Assembly: GCA_903877165.1 (NCBI GenBank)
Contig: CAIRCU010000044.1
Coordinates: forward strand, 19,881 to 83,880
DNA: 64,000 bases
Source: Methanobacteriota archaeon
GTDB lineage: Archaea; Thermoplasmatota; E2; DHVEG-1
Direction of reading: 5' to 3'
Below are positions 1 through 10,713 of this stretch, one piece after another (within the stretch, counting starts at the first letter, position 1; each line of letters opens with the position of its first letter). The notes under the pieces are model-generated. The model was given only the letters and a program-made list of their open reading frames with translations, ran no database searches and was not told the DNA's origin. A program made the position numbers and the translations under genes.

Positions 1-1
1 C

Positions 2-3040
<3,039 letters not shown>

Positions 3041-3101
3041 CTGTCTCGCCCTCCGTCTTTCTTTTTTCCTTTTTAAAGAACCAGATGGATTTGTTCGATA
3101 C

Positions 3102-3170
3102 TATTAAATAGTGTACGGCCATGTCAGGCCATCGAATTTAGGAACGTATATCCAACGAATTATTAGGAGG
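3102..3170 (+). promoter_or_regulatory. TATA-like box and Shine-Dalgarno for the acyl-CoA synthetase gene
   Basis: After the PFOR stop there is a T-rich stretch at about 3057-3074 that could act as an archaeal terminator. An AT-rich TATA-like element lies at 3102-3110, and AGGAGG at 3165-3170 sits 8 nt before the ATG at 3179. This suggests that the synthetase has its own promoter. Confidence 0.5.
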
Positions 3171-3178
3171 GAAGTTGG

Positions 3179-5962
3179 ATGAATGGAACGACTTTAGATA
3201 AGATCTTCAAGCCTAAGAGCATCGCCGTCATCGGCGCAAGTGAGACCCCAGGGACTGCGGGGTACCGTGTTTTCCGCAACCTCATCGGCTCAGGGTACAG
3301 CGGTGTTGTCTACCCCGTTAACCCGAAGCGTGAGAGTGTCCAGGGCGTCCAGGCGTACCCGTCGATTAACGATGTTCCTAAGGTCGTAGATCTCGCGATC
3401 ATCGCTACCCCGGCAGTCATCGTTGTTGATATCGTCGAACAATGCGGGAAGCGCGGGGTCCAGGGGATTCTGATTATTTCCGCTGGGTTCAAAGAAATCG
3501 GGCCGGAGGGTGTTGCCCGTGAGCAGCAGCTCCTGGAGCTCAAGAAGAAGTATAATCTGCGGATTGTCGGGCCGAACTGCGTCGGTTTCATCATGCCGTA
3601 TTTGAACCTGAATGCGACGTTCGCCGGCTCCATGCCGTTGCAAGGCTCGATTGCGCTGCTGTCTCAGAGTGGTGCGATCTGTGGTGCGATCCTGGACTGG
3701 GCGGCAGCCGCGAACGTGGGTTTCAGCTCCTTTGTCTCCGTCGGCTCCATGCTGGATGTGGACTTCGGCGACCTGATCGATTACTTCGGGATGGATATAC
3801 ATACCAGGAGCATCGTCTTGTACGTCGAGTCGATTACCGATGCCCGGCAGTTCATGAGTTCCACGAAGGCGTTCGCCCGTGCGAAGCCTATCATTGTGAT
3901 TAAATCCGGTCGGTTCAAGGAAGGCGCAAAGGCCGCGGCCTCCCATACGGGTGCGCTGGCCGGCGAGGACGCGATTTACGAGGCCGCGTTCCGCCGCAGC
4001 GGCGTCGTCCGTGTCAAGAACATCATGGATTTGTTTGATTGTGCCGCGATTCTGGCGAAGCAGACCCGGCCGATGGGCCCGAACATCGCGGTCGTCACGA
4101 ACGCTGGAGGGCCTGGTGTGCTCGCCACGGACTCGATTGTCGAGCATGGCGGTAAACTCGCGGCCCTAGCACCTGAGACGATTGAGAAGTTGAATAAGGT
4201 CCTGCCCTCGCATTGGAGCCATGGGAATCCCGTGGATATCATCGGGGACGGTGACGAGGAGCGGTATCAGCAGGCCATTGACATCTGCCTTGAAGACAAG
4301 AACATCGATGGTTTGCTCGTGATCTGCGTACCGCAGGTCATGGCGGATCCGAACAAGCTCGCCGAGAAGCTCATTGATATCTCTCGGCGGACCACGAAGC
4401 CGATTCTTACCACGATGATAGGTGAGACGAGCGTGTACCATGCTCGTGAGACGCTGAACCGTAACAACGTGCCCTCCTACCCAAGCCCTGATGAGGCGGT
4501 GGAGGCGTACATGTATCTGTATCAATACGAGCGGCATCTCGCTCAGCTGTATGAGACGCCTGAGGAGCTCAACATCCGCACCACGGCGCATAAGGAGATT
4601 CTGCAGCGGATCATCAAGACGGCGATGAAGGACAACCGCTTGATCCTCAATGAGAGTGAGGCGAAGACGTTCCTGGAGATCTATGGGATTCCGACGACGA
4701 AGCCAGTTATAGCGGAGTCTGCTGAGAAGGCCGTGCAGGCTGCGGAGAAAATCGGGTACCCGGTGGTCATGAAGATTCTGTCGCCGCAGATTACGCATAA
4801 GACGGACGTCGGCGGTGTCGTCCTGGACTTGCATTCGGGCGCTGAGGTGAAGGACGCGTTCCAGAAAATGGTCGCGACCGCCAAACAGAAAGTCCCGGAC
4901 GCAGAAATCCTTGGGGTGACGATTCAGCGGCAGATTAAGAACTTCAAGTACGAGTTGATCCTGGGGTCGAAGAAGGATCCAATCTTCGGCTCGGTGATTC
5001 TGTTCGGCCTTGGTGGCATTTACACGGAGTTGTTCAAGGACCGGGCGATCGGGTTCCCGCCGCTCAATCAAGTGCTCGCGCAGCGCATCATGGAGAAGAC
5101 GAAAGCCTACGACCTGCTGAAAGGCTTCCGTGGTATCCCGCCGGTGGACATGCGCAAGGTGGAGGAGATCATGGTGAAGTTCTCCCAGATGATCATTGAC
5201 CATCCTGAGATCAAGGAGGTCGACATCAACCCGCTTCTCCCGGAGGGTAGCGATCTGACCGCGGTCGACGCACGCATCGTGCTTGACCCGGAGCCGGAGA
5301 AGCATCCGCATCTCATCATCAGTCCCTATCCGACGAAGTACATGAAGACCGTGACGCTCAAGGATGGTAAAAAGGTCATGCTGCGGCCGATTAAGCCTGA
5401 GGACGAGCTGATGTGGCTGGATATGTTCAAGAGTTTCTCGGAGGAAACAGTCCGGTTCCGGTTCTTCCGTATGATCAAGGACACGCCTCATGAGGTCCGC
5501 ACGCGGTTCTGTAACATTGACTATGACCGTGAGATGGCAATCGTCGGTGATGTCATGGAGGACGGCAAGCACAAGCTGCTTGGGGTCACCCGGTTGATTT
5601 CCGATCCGGTGAAGCCTGAGGAGGCGGAGTTCGCGCTCGTCGTCACCGACAAGTACCAACGGCTTGGGCTAGGCTCGGAGTTCATCGATTACACGTTCGC
5701 TATAGCCCGGGACAAGGGCATCCGGCGGATGACCGGCGTGGTCCTCAAGGACAACTACCCGATGATCGCGTTGTGCCGAGAGAAAGGCTTCAAGTTCTCT
5801 GAGGGCGATCCTGGTGAGTACAAAATCGAGTACGACCTGAACGTGGAGTTCGCCAACGAGACGCTGGAGAGCGGGACGACGCTTGCGTCCAACGCAGGAA
5901 CCAGTGCCCAACCGGATGTAAAAAAAAAGCCGCCAAAAAAACCCGTTAAGGTAGAGTTATAG
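3179..5962 (+). CDS. ADP-forming acetyl-CoA synthetase fused to C-terminal GNAT acetyltransferase domain
   Basis: 927 residues. The N-terminal CoA-binding Rossmann domain is at about 10-140 (SIAVIGAS). A succinyl-CoA-ligase-like domain carries SHTGALAGED with His near 256, the position of the phosphorylated histidine in archaeal ADP-forming acetyl-CoA synthetases. An ATP-grasp domain lies at about 485-700, and a GNAT fold at about 735-890 contains GLGSEFIDYTF. The expected reaction is acetyl-CoA + ADP + Pi to acetate + ATP + CoA, matching PFOR upstream. The same domain order is found in Pat-type protein lysine acetyltransferases, where the synthetase half is regulatory, so an acetylation role is the alternative. 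The retained histidine and the PFOR neighbour favour catalysis. The start is fixed by the AGGAGG 8 nt upstream. Confidence 0.88.
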   Translation: MNGTTLDKIFKPKSIAVIGASETPGTAGYRVFRNLIGSGYSGVVYPVNPKRESVQGVQAYPSINDVPKVVDLAIIATPAVIVVDIVEQCGKRGVQGILIISAGFKEIGPEGVAREQQLLELKKKYNLRIVGPNCVGFIMPYLNLNATFAGSMPLQGSIALLSQSGAICGAILDWAAAANVGFSSFVSVGSMLDVDFGDLIDYFGMDIHTRSIVLYVESITDARQFMSSTKAFARAKPIIVIKSGRFKEGAKAAASHTGALAGEDAIYEAAFRRSGVVRVKNIMDLFDCAAILAKQTRPMGPNIAVVTNAGGPGVLATDSIVEHGGKLAALAPETIEKLNKVLPSHWSHGNPVDIIGDGDEERYQQAIDICLEDKNIDGLLVICVPQVMADPNKLAEKLIDISRRTTKPILTTMIGETSVYHARETLNRNNVPSYPSPDEAVEAYMYLYQYERHLAQLYETPEELNIRTTAHKEILQRIIKTAMKDNRLILNESEAKTFLEIYGIPTTKPVIAESAEKAVQAAEKIGYPVVMKILSPQITHKTDVGGVVLDLHSGAEVKDAFQKMVATAKQKVPDAEILGVTIQRQIKNFKYELILGSKKDPIFGSVILFGLGGIYTELFKDRAIGFPPLNQVLAQRIMEKTKAYDLLKGFRGIPPVDMRKVEEIMVKFSQMIIDHPEIKEVDINPLLPEGSDLTAVDARIVLDPEPEKHPHLIISPYPTKYMKTVTLKDGKKVMLRPIKPEDELMWLDMFKSFSEETVRFRFFRMIKDTPHEVRTRFCNIDYDREMAIVGDVMEDGKHKLLGVTRLISDPVKPEEAEFALVVTDKYQRLGLGSEFIDYTFAIARDKGIRRMTGVVLKDNYPMIALCREKGFKFSEGDPGEYKIEYDLNVEFANETLESGTTLASNAGTSAQPDVKKKPPKKPVKVEL

Positions 5963-6058
5963 GAACGGGGCTGAGTCGTTCACAGTCTCCACGACGTTGA
6001 CCCAGATGATTGGGATGTCCGTGGGGACGATTTTTTTCTTCTTTTGCACGTGCGCCAT
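5957..6058 (-). CDS. Small basic-N-terminus protein, 33 aa, unknown
   Basis: The frame runs from ATG at 6058 to TAA at 5957 and begins MAHVQKKKKIVPTDIP. A GAGGAG ribosome-binding site lies 8 nt upstream and overlaps the stop codon of the small gene before it (GAGGAGTAA), which suggests translational coupling. It ends 6 nt inside the 3' end of the convergent synthetase gene. No family is recognised. The lysine run followed by PTDIPIIWVNVVETVNDSA is not obviously low-complexity noise. Confidence rests on the ribosome-binding site and coupling only. Confidence 0.5.
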   Translation of the reverse strand: MAHVQKKKKIVPTDIPIIWVNVVETVNDSAPFL

Positions 6059-6063
6059 GGTCT

Positions 6064-6183
6064 TTACTCCTCGTGGAGGCTCTGGGCGAGCGTGCGGGCG
6101 CGGGTCCCGACGACAAAGGACTTCATAATAGCTTCAATTTCAAGGGCTTCAGTCTTGGTTGCTACCTGGCCAACGATCATCAT
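6064..6183 (-). CDS. Small protein, 39 aa, unknown, first gene of a two-gene minus-strand unit
   Basis: The frame runs from ATG at 6183 to TAA at 6064 and begins MMIVGQVATKTEALEIEAIM. GAGGAG at 6193-6198 is 9 nt upstream, and a TATA-like CTTTAAA at 6221-6227 is about 41 nt upstream, so a short leader is predicted. It is followed by the 33-aa gene whose ribosome-binding site overlaps this stop. It is transcribed divergently from the eamA-family gene. No homologue is recognised. Too short for a family call, but the control signals are better than expected by chance. Confidence 0.55.
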   Translation of the reverse strand: MMIVGQVATKTEALEIEAIMKSFVVGTRARTLAQSLHEE

Positions 6184-6333
6184 CTTGTCTCACTCCTCGC
6201 CCCCTCTTTTGTCAGTTTTCTTTAAAGCGTGTTGTTGTACACGTCATGCCCAGCTTCTGGACACTCGTTACCCGTTTTGTTTTTCTTCGGCTGGTTAATA
6301 TAACGCCCCGGCGTTGTCCCCGACAGAAATAGG

Positions 6334-7218
6334 ATGTCTAGCAAGGCGCTTTTGTCCGGGCTGCTGCTCCTCGTCGCCGTCATCTGGGGCGGCTCGTTCA
6401 TCGTCGTGAAAGAAGCGACCGCGGAGATGGATCCCCTTGTCCTGGGCGCCGTTCGGTTCCTCGTCGCCACCCCCCTCATGGTCATCCTGCTTATTGTGAT
6501 GAAGGCGAACCCGCGAGTACCGCGGAAAGAATGGCCGTCGCTGATTGTCCTGGGGCTTACCGGCGTCACCCTCCTCTACGTACTGCAATATATCGGGATT
6601 GCGTACACGAATGCGTCGACGTCCTCCGTGCTGACCGACATGGACGTCTTATTCATCGTCCTGCTGTCCTTTCTCCTCCTGCATGAGCCTGTGACGCGCC
6701 TGCGGATCCTTGGCATCGGTCTGTCGTTCATCGGGGTGATCGTCGTCGTGTTCTCCAACATCGACGTTGCATCGATGACGGTCTCCACCCAGTTCATCCT
6801 CGGCTCTGTCCTCGTCGTCTCCTCCTCGCTGTGTTGGGGCGTGTTTTCCATCGTGGGTAAACGCCTCCTGCAGACGTATAACGAGATCACCATCATGACC
6901 TATGCCTTCGCTCTGGGCACGCTCTTCTACCTCCCTATTGTGGGCGGCAGTCTCGTCTCCTCGCTACAGCGGACTTCGCTGTTCGGCTGGGGAGCGATCC
7001 TGTACCTCGCAGTCGTCAGCACCATCATCGCGTACCTCGGGTGGTACTACGCGTTGAAACGCGTGGATGCCAGCCAGGCGGCCGTGTACCTCAACTTCAT
7101 CCCGCTCTCCACGATCCTGATGGCGATCCTCCTAGGAGAACACATGACGGTCGCCTTTTTCGTCGGCGCAGGCTTAATAATCTATGGCGTATATTTGACG
7201 CAAGATAGGAAAAAATAA
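6334..7218 (+). CDS. EamA/DMT-family membrane transporter with an exchanged C-terminus
   Basis: 294 residues with ten predicted transmembrane helices in two EamA halves (the first begins LLLVAVIWGGSFIVVKEA). It is a drug/metabolite-type exporter of unknown substrate. A TATA-like TTAATATA at 6295-6302 precedes the ATG by about 35 nt. The last codons are odd. After position 7193 they switch from the GC-rich codons of the gene to AT-rich ones and encode YLTQDRKK, while a second copy of the gene's end, in host-like codons and encoding YLTQRH, lies 1.48 kb downstream at 8648-8688. The present C-terminus is therefore inferred to have been supplied by an inserted element. Originally the gene would have been followed after 18 nt by nmd3. 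Confidence 0.88.
   Translation: MSSKALLSGLLLLVAVIWGGSFIVVKEATAEMDPLVLGAVRFLVATPLMVILLIVMKANPRVPRKEWPSLIVLGLTGVTLLYVLQYIGIAYTNASTSSVLTDMDVLFIVLLSFLLLHEPVTRLRILGIGLSFIGVIVVVFSNIDVASMTVSTQFILGSVLVVSSSLCWGVFSIVGKRLLQTYNEITIMTYAFALGTLFYLPIVGGSLVSSLQRTSLFGWGAILYLAVVSTIIAYLGWYYALKRVDASQAAVYLNFIPLSTILMAILLGEHMTVAFFVGAGLIIYGVYLTQDRKK
7172..7193 (+). repeat. Left copy of 22-bp direct repeat in the eamA 3' end (attL-like)
   Basis: Identical over 22 bases to 8648-8669. Beyond the core the two copies still encode Tyr-Leu-Thr-Gln but with different codons (TAT TTG ACG CAA here, TAC CTC ACG CAG downstream). That is the pattern left when an element inserts at a gene end and brings a substitute 3' end. Confidence 0.75.
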
Positions 7219-7231
7219 ATTGGAATTAAGA

Positions 7232-8494
7232 ATGAAGAAAGTATTTATTGACGCAGAATTTGTTTGTGATAGAAGAAAATTAGATATGACTCGAATTTCA
7301 AAATATTTACTTAGAAATGGTTATGAGATTGTTGATAGTCCTAAAAAAGCAGATGTTATTTTAATTAGTACTTGTGGTTTTGGAAATTCTCTTGCAGACA
7401 CATCCTTTAAAAAGATAAAGGAATTAAAAAAATATGATGGGGAGGTTATAGTAACAGGTTGTGTACCAGACACGGATAAAAAAAGATTTGACTATTTTTT
7501 CAATGGCCGGTCTTTTAGTACAAAACATATTGATGAAATTGAAACTTATTTCCCTGGAAATAAAGTCAGTTTTTCTGAAATTGAGGATGGTAATTCTCTT
7601 TGGATTAATTTAAACAGAGATAAAATCAGTGATACTTTTCGACTATTATTTTTAAAATTTAATTTAATAAAAAAAGCGTATGTAGGTTTTTTCGATCAGA
7701 TGTTTAGAAATAACATTGGAGAAAATCATTTGATTTTACAAACTTTTTATGGATTGAATCTCCCTATAGATGATCTCTATGATATTAGAATTGCATCTGG
7801 TTGCTGGCAGAATTGTTCCTATTGTGCAATTAAAAAGGGCGTGGGCGGATTTAAAAGCAAACCTCTAGATATTTGTTTAAATGAATTTAAAAATGGTTTA
7901 GAAAAAGGGTATTCAAATTTTTTTCTTACAGCCGAAGATACGGGATGTTACGGGTTAGATATCAATAGCAATTTTCCCGATTTGCTTGATAAGATTATGA
8001 ACATTGATGGAGAGTATAGGATTAATATTTATGCGTTAAATCCTAGGTGGGTTGTAAAATATATTGATGAACTTGAAGAGATTGTAAAAAAAGGAAAAAT
8101 TAAGGCTATATTAATTCCTATTCAATCAGGGGATAATAGAATCCTTCAGCATATGAATCGGTATTCAGATGTTGAAAAAATAAAATCTGCTTTTATGAGA
8201 TTAAAAAAAGCAAATTCGGATCTTACTCTTGCTACACATTGTATTGTAGGTTTTCCTTCTGAAACGGATCAGGAATTCAAAGAAACTTTGGATTTTATCA
8301 AAGCAGCAAATCTTGATTTAGGTATAATCATGTCAATGTCTATTAAAGCCGATACTGAAGCAGAAAGTATTGAACCAAAAGTATCAAGAAAAGAAATATC
8401 CAAACGATTGAGGTCTGCTCAGAAATATCTAAGAAACTTAGGATATATGACTTTCAAAGTAAAAGGTACTCTTTATTATAGAAAAAAGGAATAG
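7232..8494 (+). CDS. Radical-SAM methylthiotransferase-like protein without TRAM domain, copy 1
   Basis: 420 residues from the ATG at 7232; a TTG at 7220, 2 nt after the eamA stop, is an alternative start. The N-terminal UPF0004-type domain keeps three cysteines at about 12, 48 (ISTCGF) and 77 (VTGCVPDT), as in MiaB/RimO enzymes. The radical-SAM motif CWQNCSYC is at 191-198, later than usual because of an extra segment of about 60 residues before it. The protein ends soon after the barrel and lacks the TRAM RNA-binding domain that ends MiaB and RimO. The substrate is unknown; methylthiolation of tRNA, protein or a small peptide are possible. Codon use is strongly AT-rich compared with neighbours, pointing to transfer. 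It shares roughly 70% of residues by eye with the gene at 38406-39668. Confidence 0.85.
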   Translation: MKKVFIDAEFVCDRRKLDMTRISKYLLRNGYEIVDSPKKADVILISTCGFGNSLADTSFKKIKELKKYDGEVIVTGCVPDTDKKRFDYFFNGRSFSTKHIDEIETYFPGNKVSFSEIEDGNSLWINLNRDKISDTFRLLFLKFNLIKKAYVGFFDQMFRNNIGENHLILQTFYGLNLPIDDLYDIRIASGCWQNCSYCAIKKGVGGFKSKPLDICLNEFKNGLEKGYSNFFLTAEDTGCYGLDINSNFPDLLDKIMNIDGEYRINIYALNPRWVVKYIDELEEIVKKGKIKAILIPIQSGDNRILQHMNRYSDVEKIKSAFMRLKKANSDLTLATHCIVGFPSETDQEFKETLDFIKAANLDLGIIMSMSIKADTEAESIEPKVSRKEISKRLRSAQKYLRNLGYMTFKVKGTLYYRKKE

Positions 8495-8647
8495 ATTGAT
8501 ACATTGTAATTCTCTCAGGCTTGAATGCTAGGGAGTATGTCTGGCACCCCGCCGCTAGCCCTATAATAACAGCAGGTCGTAGTATCATATAAAAGAATCA
8601 AGCTCCTCATTATTTTTATTTTAATCTAATGAATAAAATTAACACAA
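8495..8647. other. AT-rich non-coding tail of the insert
   Basis: No gene is seen. It contains a short GC-rich patch at about 8540-8565 in otherwise AT-rich sequence and an A/T tract with partial dyad symmetry at about 8615-8640, just before the right-hand eamA repeat. Confidence 0.4.
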
Positions 8648-8688
8648 GCTTAATAATCTATGGCGTATACCTCACGCAGCGACACTAA
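8648..8688 (+). pseudogene. Orphaned original 3' end of the eamA-family gene (attR-like)
   Basis: The first 22 bases are identical to 7172-7193. Read in the eamA frame it encodes LIIYGVYLTQRH and then TAA at 8686-8688, using GC-rich host-type codons. There is no start or upstream coding sequence, so it is a remnant. It lies 18 nt before nmd3, showing what the undisturbed eamA-nmd3 junction looked like. Confidence 0.75.
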
Positions 8689-8706
8689 CCCTGTGAGTTG
8701 AAGCGA

Positions 8707-9738
8707 ATGTTCTGCGTCGAATGCGGCACTGAAGGACCGATATACAAGAACGGCGTCTGCCTGAAGTGTTACCTGAAGGGTACCCGGTTCAGCAAAGGAC
8801 CCGTGATTCTGGATATCACGACGTGTCCTCGTTGTGATGCGTATAAGTTCAAGAGCACCTGGATTCGGGAGTCTTTTCATGAGGCCCTTCAACGCCATCT
8901 GAAGACCTCGTTCACCGTCGACCCGGAGCTTGGGAACCCCCGGTTCCAGGCCGACTGCAAGGAGCAGGACCGGATGCTCTCCTGCCTCATCTCCATCTCT
9001 GGTACTGTGGGTGGTCAGGCCGTCGTCGAACAGCATCCGCTCACCGTTCGACTCAAGAATATCACCTGTGATGTCTGCTCGCGTGAGGCGGGCGGCTACT
9101 ACGAGGCGATTCTGCAGATCCGCGCGGACCAACGCATCTTCACCCCAGAAGAGCTCGAAGCCCTCGAAACGAAGGTCGATACCCTCGTCAAGAACGCGCA
9201 GAAGGACAAACGCAGCGTGTACATCACCGATTACGAGATCAAGCGCGAAGGCCTTGATTTCTTCCTCAGCGATAAGGGCGTTGCCCAGACGATCGCCAGG
9301 CGGCTCCAGGAGCAGTACGGCGGGGAGTTCAAACAGTCCGCCTCGAACGTCGGCATGAAGGACAGCCGGCAGCTCTACCGCGTCACCTATCTGGTGCGTC
9401 TTCCCCGGTATCAGCCTGGTGACTTCCTCCTGTATCAGCGTACTCCGATGCGCGTCCGCAGCATTCGCGGGAATAAAGCGCACTTGCAGAGTCTTGCCAC
9501 ATGGGAGGATTCCACGGTCGATGCGAAATCCTTGCAGCAGGCGTCGCCGATTTCTGATTCCGTGAGGCGAAAGGAAATGATCGTGGTCAGCCAGACCTCC
9601 TCCGAGGTTCAGCTCATGGACCCGGATTCGTATAGGATTATGACGATTCCCAAGCCCAAGAAACATACGTTTTCTAAAGAGAAAACCACGGTCGTACGCA
9701 TCAACGACCTTGATTATCTTCTTCCCGAGAAAGACTAG
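8707..9738 (+). CDS. nmd3: Archaeal NMD3-like 50S ribosome-associated protein
   Basis: 343 residues starting MFCVECG. Four zinc-binding CxxC pairs typical of the NMD3 N-terminus are visible: CVEC and CLKC near the start, CPRC near 40 and CDVC near 120. In eukaryotes NMD3 is the export adaptor of the large subunit; in archaea it is thought to act in large-subunit maturation or monitoring. The ATG at 8707 gives the conserved start; a TTG three codons earlier is less likely. truA follows after 1 nt, so the two are cotranscribed. The insertion upstream may have removed or changed the original promoter. Confidence 0.9.
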   Translation: MFCVECGTEGPIYKNGVCLKCYLKGTRFSKGPVILDITTCPRCDAYKFKSTWIRESFHEALQRHLKTSFTVDPELGNPRFQADCKEQDRMLSCLISISGTVGGQAVVEQHPLTVRLKNITCDVCSREAGGYYEAILQIRADQRIFTPEELEALETKVDTLVKNAQKDKRSVYITDYEIKREGLDFFLSDKGVAQTIARRLQEQYGGEFKQSASNVGMKDSRQLYRVTYLVRLPRYQPGDFLLYQRTPMRVRSIRGNKAHLQSLATWEDSTVDAKSLQQASPISDSVRRKEMIVVSQTSSEVQLMDPDSYRIMTIPKPKKHTFSKEKTTVVRINDLDYLLPEKD

Positions 9739-9739
9739 T

Positions 9740-10495
9740 ATGCGTATCGCGGTGAAGTTCGCGTATGACGGGCGAGGGTTCTCGGGGTATGCACGACAGC
9801 CGGGACGCCGGACCGTGGAAGGCGATTTGCTCGAGATGTTCAAGGAATGGGGGGCGATAGGGAATTTGGAAGAGGCGCGGTTTCGTGCGGGGAGCCGGAC
9901 GGACCGCGGGGTCTCTGCGCTGGGGAACGTGGTGGCTTTCTCTACGTCCCTGCCACTAGAGGATTTCCGTCGTCATATGCCGGGGTCTGCCCCTGGTATT
10001 CTTGTGTACGGTATCCGTGAGGTGGAGGAATCGTTTTATCCGCGGTACGCACTGCAGCGTCGGTATCGGTATTATCTACGGACGGAGGGGTTGGATTGTC
10101 CTGCGATCCGTGAGGCTACGGATGTGTTCGTAGGTGAGCATGATTTCCGGAACTTCGCGAAACTTGAGGAGGGAAAGGATCCGATGCGGTGCCTTGAGGA
10201 GTTATTGGTGGCTGACTCGGGGCGGTTCTTGGTGCTGGATTTCGCTGCGCAGACATTCCTGTGGCATCAGGTGCGTCGGATGGTCGCGGGATTGATCAAG
10301 GTCGGGTTCGGGAAGCTGTCAAGGGAAGATCTTGCCGAGGCGTTGGCGCATCCAGAGATTCGGGTGGATTTCGGGCTGGCGCCGGCGGAACCGTTGATAT
10401 TGCAAGAAGTTCGGTACCCATTCCTGTCTGACAATCTACTAGTGAGCCCGGAGATGCTTCTACGGCTGGAGCAGGAAATTATTAGCCGACTGTGA
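9740..10495 (+). CDS. truA: tRNA pseudouridine synthase A
   Basis: 251 residues, normal for archaeal TruA. It converts uridines in the anticodon arm (positions 38-40 in the bacterial enzyme) to pseudouridine. The catalytic aspartate lies in SRTDRGVSA at residue 55. The start at 9740, one base after the nmd3 stop, gives the usual MRIAVKFAYDGRGFSGYARQ beginning. It forms an operon with nmd3, pairing two translation-related functions. Confidence 0.94.
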   Translation: MRIAVKFAYDGRGFSGYARQPGRRTVEGDLLEMFKEWGAIGNLEEARFRAGSRTDRGVSALGNVVAFSTSLPLEDFRRHMPGSAPGILVYGIREVEESFYPRYALQRRYRYYLRTEGLDCPAIREATDVFVGEHDFRNFAKLEEGKDPMRCLEELLVADSGRFLVLDFAAQTFLWHQVRRMVAGLIKVGFGKLSREDLAEALAHPEIRVDFGLAPAEPLILQEVRYPFLSDNLLVSPEMLLRLEQEIISRL

Positions 10496-10569
10496 GCTCC
10501 TGTGGTTATTTTGGTGAGTCCCGAACGTGTTTGAAGGATATTTATGCTTCTTCAGGAGATGTGTGGTAC

Positions 10570-10713
10570 ATGACTGGGTTTAATATGTGTAAGGCGACGG
10601 AAAAACTCTATCGGGATGCGTTGTACGTCCATCTGGTCCGGCATGGGTGCCCGCGCATCATTGCTTTGATGAAAACCCGCCTTCTCTTCTACATCCTGTC
10701 GAGTCTTCGTTAG
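10570..10713 (+). CDS. Small protein, 47 aa, unknown
   Basis: The frame runs from ATG at 10570 to TAG at 10711-10713, with AGGAGA at 10554-10559 eleven nt upstream. The sequence begins MTGFNMCKATEKLYRDALYV and is charged and mildly hydrophobic towards the end, with a CPRII segment. It overlaps the 3' end of the convergent phosphofructokinase gene by 4 nt. A TATA-like ATATTTAT lies at about 10538-10545. No family is recognised; the ribosome-binding site and composition make it more likely real than not. Confidence 0.5.
   Translation: MTGFNMCKATEKLYRDALYVHLVRHGCPRIIALMKTRLLFYILSSLR

Larger units (their letters stand above)
7194..8647 (+). mobile_element. AT-rich insert carrying one radical-SAM gene, bounded by eamA 3'-end repeats
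   Basis: A region of about 1.45 kb, far richer in A/T than its surroundings, lies between the two copies of the eamA end. It holds a single gene (7232-8494) and 150 nt of non-coding sequence. No integrase, transposase or terminal inverted repeat is visible, so it would have to be mobilised in trans or be the remains of a larger element. A homologous gene lies in another AT-rich island at 38.4-39.7 kb. Insertion separated eamA from nmd3-truA. Confidence 0.65.

Noticed and set aside
4166..5659. 497-codon minus-strand frame opposite the acetyl-CoA synthetase
   Set aside because: The plus strand encodes recognisable ATP-grasp and GNAT domains over the same DNA; the minus frame has no recognisable motif and shadow-like Arg/Leu/His-rich composition.
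10492..10569. Longer version of the small gene between truA and pfkA
   Set aside because: The extra N-terminal codons have no ribosome-binding site and overlap truA; the ATG at 10570 is better placed.
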